DNA from: Clostridiales bacterium
GTDB taxonomy: Bacteria; Bacillota; Clostridia; Monoglobales; Firm-18
Direction: 5' to 3'
DNA length: 7,576 nucleotides
NCBI GenBank assembly: GCA_031255355.1
Contig: JAIRSR010000150.1
Location: 1 to 7,576, forward strand
In this document: piece after piece, positions 5,670 to 7,576 of the stretch
Position numbering within the stretch: position 1 is the first letter of the stretch
Layout: every line of letters begins with the position of its first letter
Notes under the pieces: model-generated
Told to the model about the DNA's origin: nothing
Databases searched by the model: none
Seen by the model: only the letters and a program-made list of their open reading frames with translations
Made by a program: the position numbers and the translations under genes

Positions 5670-7576
5670 CTATTTTTTAATGATTTCGGTGTACGGCGTG
5701 AAATCCGCGTCCCATAGCAGAACCGAACAACCCTCCGCCGGGCGGTTTGCCGTAAACACGGTAAAGCCGCCGCCGCCGTCCGTGCCGGAAGCCGCCGAAA
5801 GTCCAAGCAACGCGCCGCTCTCCCCGCTGTACCGCGCGACGTACATACGGCAAGAGGAAAGATCCGTGCGCCCGCCGTCCGCGCGGACTTTCAAAATCAC
5901 GCTTGCCGCCGTGGAAAGGTCATATACCTCCATACTTTCGGCGTAGCGCGGCAAGGACAAATTTTCGGCGTAAATTTTGATGTTTTCTATCGTCAAGTTC
6001 CCCGCCGCGCCGTTGTAATTTCCGTTCAGGCCGTTGAACGCCGCCGACGCGAACGGCAAGGGAACGACCCATTCCGCCGAATCTGAACCGCTTGCCGAAA
6101 ACGGCGCGGTAAAGCCGTCCGTAACAGTTACGCCGTCCGTGAGGTTATAGATGGAAATCCTCTGCACGCCGTGCGGCGGCGCGAAAGACAGCGTTACGGC
6201 GATGCGGTACTTTTTCGCGTAATCGGCGGGCGCGATCGTATAGTTCGCGTAGGCGTTGAAGCCCGCCCCGGGCGCGGTTTGCCGCATATGCACGGCAAAG
6301 TTATTGTTCAGCACCGCAATCACGGACGGCGTATGATTGGCGGCTTGCCCGACGTAAACACCGCCCGGAATCGCCGGCGTCGGCAACGCCTTAATGTCGC
6401 CCGTCATGGCGGAGAAATCCACGTCATACTGAAACGTTAGCCCCTCCGAAGCGTGAATCGTCTGATCGAGTGCCGCCGTGCGGAAGTTCCCGCCCTCCTG
6501 CGTCACGGGGCCGTCATTTTGATACAGCAGCAACCCGCGCGGTTCGCCGCCGTCACTTTCCCCCGCTTCCTCCGTCTTGTACACGCGGAAGTTATCCAAA
6601 TACGCCTTGGTTCCCGCGCCGAGCGTCAATTGGCTGTCGTAAACCCCCGACGCTTCAGAATCCTCGATCGGTATGCCTTTTTCAGCGGATGCCGCGTTTG
6701 TAACGCTTGCCGCCAAGTCGTAAATATACCTGTCGTATACACCCTCCGCCAAATGCGTCACCGTACGGATTCCGTAGACCTTTCCCGCGTCCAAGCCGTC
6801 CAGGGAAAGGGTGGTCACGGTTTTTTCGTCCGCGCTTTTGCCCTCGATTTTATTCACGCCGCCCTTTGCGGTAAGTTTGATTTCAAATTGCGTGACGAGG
6901 TACCCCGAACCGTCCCCGCCCAAAAGGTCCTGCGTACCGTGATTCACAGGGAAACTAAGCGGCCCCTCGGCGTAATACGCGTTGTTGCGCACCGCGCCCG
7001 CGCCGTTGTCGCGCCAATCCGTCCCCGCGCCCGCGCCGTCCTCCCCGGTAAAGGTAAAGAAGCGGCGTTCGGCAAGGTCCCCCGCCAAAGGCGGCAAGGT
7101 AAGCCAATCCGCGTTTTCGGCGGCCGCCGCGCCGACGTAAATATCCAGATTCGTCACCGTGACCGTTCCCGCCCAATTGTGGTACCTGCCGCTTAACCGC
7201 CCGAACACGCCAAACGGGTTTTCACTGTCAAGGTAAGAAAGCGGCCCGATCCAATCCGTAACCACCGAAAGATCGTCCGTGAGGTTATAGATGGAAACTT
7301 TTGCCTGTCCGTAAGGCGGCGCAAAGGACATCGTTTGCGTAATCAAATACCGCTTGGTATAATCCGCGGGCGCGTTCGCCCCCAACCTTTGGTAACTGAA
7401 CGCGTTGTAATTGTACGGTTCCCCTATATTGCCGCGCGGATGCAGAGCGAAATGCCCGCCCTCCACGCTAAGGAGCAACGGCGCGTGACTGTTGACCTGC
7501 CCGGGGTAAAAACCGTCCGCCGCCGCCAACGCCGGCAAAACCATAAGCCGCGTACCGTTCTCCGCTTCCGTGTCAA
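5670..7576 (-). CDS. Large extracellular multi-module jelly-roll (LamG/concanavalin-like) protein, 5' end beyond window
   Basis: The frame is open from the right edge to TAG 5672-5670, giving 634 complete codons; the ATG at 7544 is internal, since the alignment to the second repeat continues upstream of it. Counting from the first full codon (7574), a first jelly-roll module A1 spans 1-148, a different module B 149-335, a second copy A2 about 344-538, and a C-terminal domain 543-634. A1 and A2 share LPxxA, GxYxGQxxxH, DYxKxY, the SFAPPxG strand, SIYNLTD and a closing strand (LDIYVG / IKIYAEN). Module B has its own LamG-like strands (TQFEIKLTA, YLDNFRVYK). The C-terminal domain ends with SVLLWDADFTPYTEI, resembling the LWD-type end domain common in clostridial surface proteins. 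Such modules usually bind glycans or pack beside catalytic domains; an enzyme domain could lie upstream. No SLH or sortase signal is seen at the C-terminus. Confidence 0.88.
   Translation of the reverse strand, partial: DTEAENGTRLMVLPALAAADGFYPGQVNSHAPLLLSVEGGHFALHPRGNIGEPYNYNAFSYQRLGANAPADYTKRYLITQTMSFAPPYGQAKVSIYNLTDDLSVVTDWIGPLSYLDSENPFGVFGRLSGRYHNWAGTVTVTNLDIYVGAAAAENADWLTLPPLAGDLAERRFFTFTGEDGAGAGTDWRDNGAGAVRNNAYYAEGPLSFPVNHGTQDLLGGDGSGYLVTQFEIKLTAKGGVNKIEGKSADEKTVTTLSLDGLDAGKVYGIRTVTHLAEGVYDRYIYDLAASVTNAASAEKGIPIEDSEASGVYDSQLTLGAGTKAYLDNFRVYKTEEAGESDGGEPRGLLLYQNDGPVTQEGGNFRTAALDQTIHASEGLTFQYDVDFSAMTGDIKALPTPAIPGGVYVGQAANHTPSVIAVLNNNFAVHMRQTAPGAGFNAYANYTIAPADYAKKYRIAVTLSFAPPHGVQRISIYNLTDGVTVTDGFTAPFSASGSDSAEWVVPLPFASAAFNGLNGNYNGAAGNLTIENIKIYAENLSLPRYAESMEVYDLSTAASVILKVRADGGRTDLSSCRMYVARYSGESGALLGLSAASGTDGGGGFTVFTANRPAEGCSVLLWDADFTPYTEIIKK
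6134..6157 (-). repeat. 24-base exact repeat, copy in module A2
   Basis: This is the partner of 7274-7297, 1,140 bases away, encoding SIYNLTD in the second A module. The bases on either side, including the SFAPP strand codons, are similar but not identical. Confidence 0.8.
7274..7297 (-). repeat. 24-base exact repeat, copy in module A1
   Basis: This stretch is identical to 6134-6157 and encodes the core of SIYNLTD in the first jelly-roll module. Identity at third-codon positions within otherwise diverged modules points to recent duplication or local gene conversion. Confidence 0.8.

Noticed and set aside
6453..7196. Plus-strand open frame of 247 codons (and similar ones at 3776-4465 and 4982-5641)
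   Set aside because: The translations are Arg/Val-rich with no domain pattern or signal peptide, and they lie antisense to well-supported genes.
7542..7544. ATG as start of the jelly-roll gene
   Set aside because: Codons upstream to the window edge stay open, the alignment to the second A module continues through them, and no signal peptide follows the ATG.
1..7576. CRISPR array, tRNA/rRNA, insertion sequence or phage genes
   Set aside because: No regularly spaced direct repeats, no tRNA or rRNA-like sequence, no transposase or integrase motifs and no terminal inverted repeats were seen; all repeats found lie in protein modules.

Overview
The window looks like a piece of a GC-rich, Gram-positive-type bacterial chromosome. 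The best guess is an uncultured member of the Clostridia (Bacillota), from three S-layer homology (SLH) domains, secreted proteins with Sec-type signal peptides, purine-rich ribosome binding sites and strong GCG/GGC/CCG codon use. No marker gene is present, so the taxonomy is an inference.

All real genes lie on the minus strand and read from right to left. From 7576 to 5670 is the 3' part of a large extracellular protein built from jelly-roll (LamG/concanavalin-like) modules in an A-B-A order with a small C-terminal domain. A 151-base, AT-richer gap (5519-5669) follows. It holds a candidate promoter overlapped by an imperfect dyad, then a strong leader hairpin and a ribosome binding site. Next come three genes joined head to tail by 4-base ATGA overlaps: an SLH-anchored surface protein (5518-3845), a complete right-handed parallel beta-helix protein (3848-1560), and a second, paralogous beta-helix protein (1563 to beyond the left edge). 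The second paralogue is open in frame through base 1 and has 521 residues in the window.

The locus reads as a cell-surface carbohydrate module. The SLH protein is anchored in the cell wall, and two secreted beta-helix proteins of the pectate-lyase-like / glycoside-hydrolase-like fold are produced by coupled translation with it. The upstream jelly-roll protein may bind the same glycan. Substrate and catalysis are not proven. The fold and the coupling are seen directly; the joint function is inference.

No RNA genes, CRISPR arrays, insertion sequences or clear intrinsic terminators were seen. The many long plus-strand open frames are antisense shadows of the GC-biased genes.
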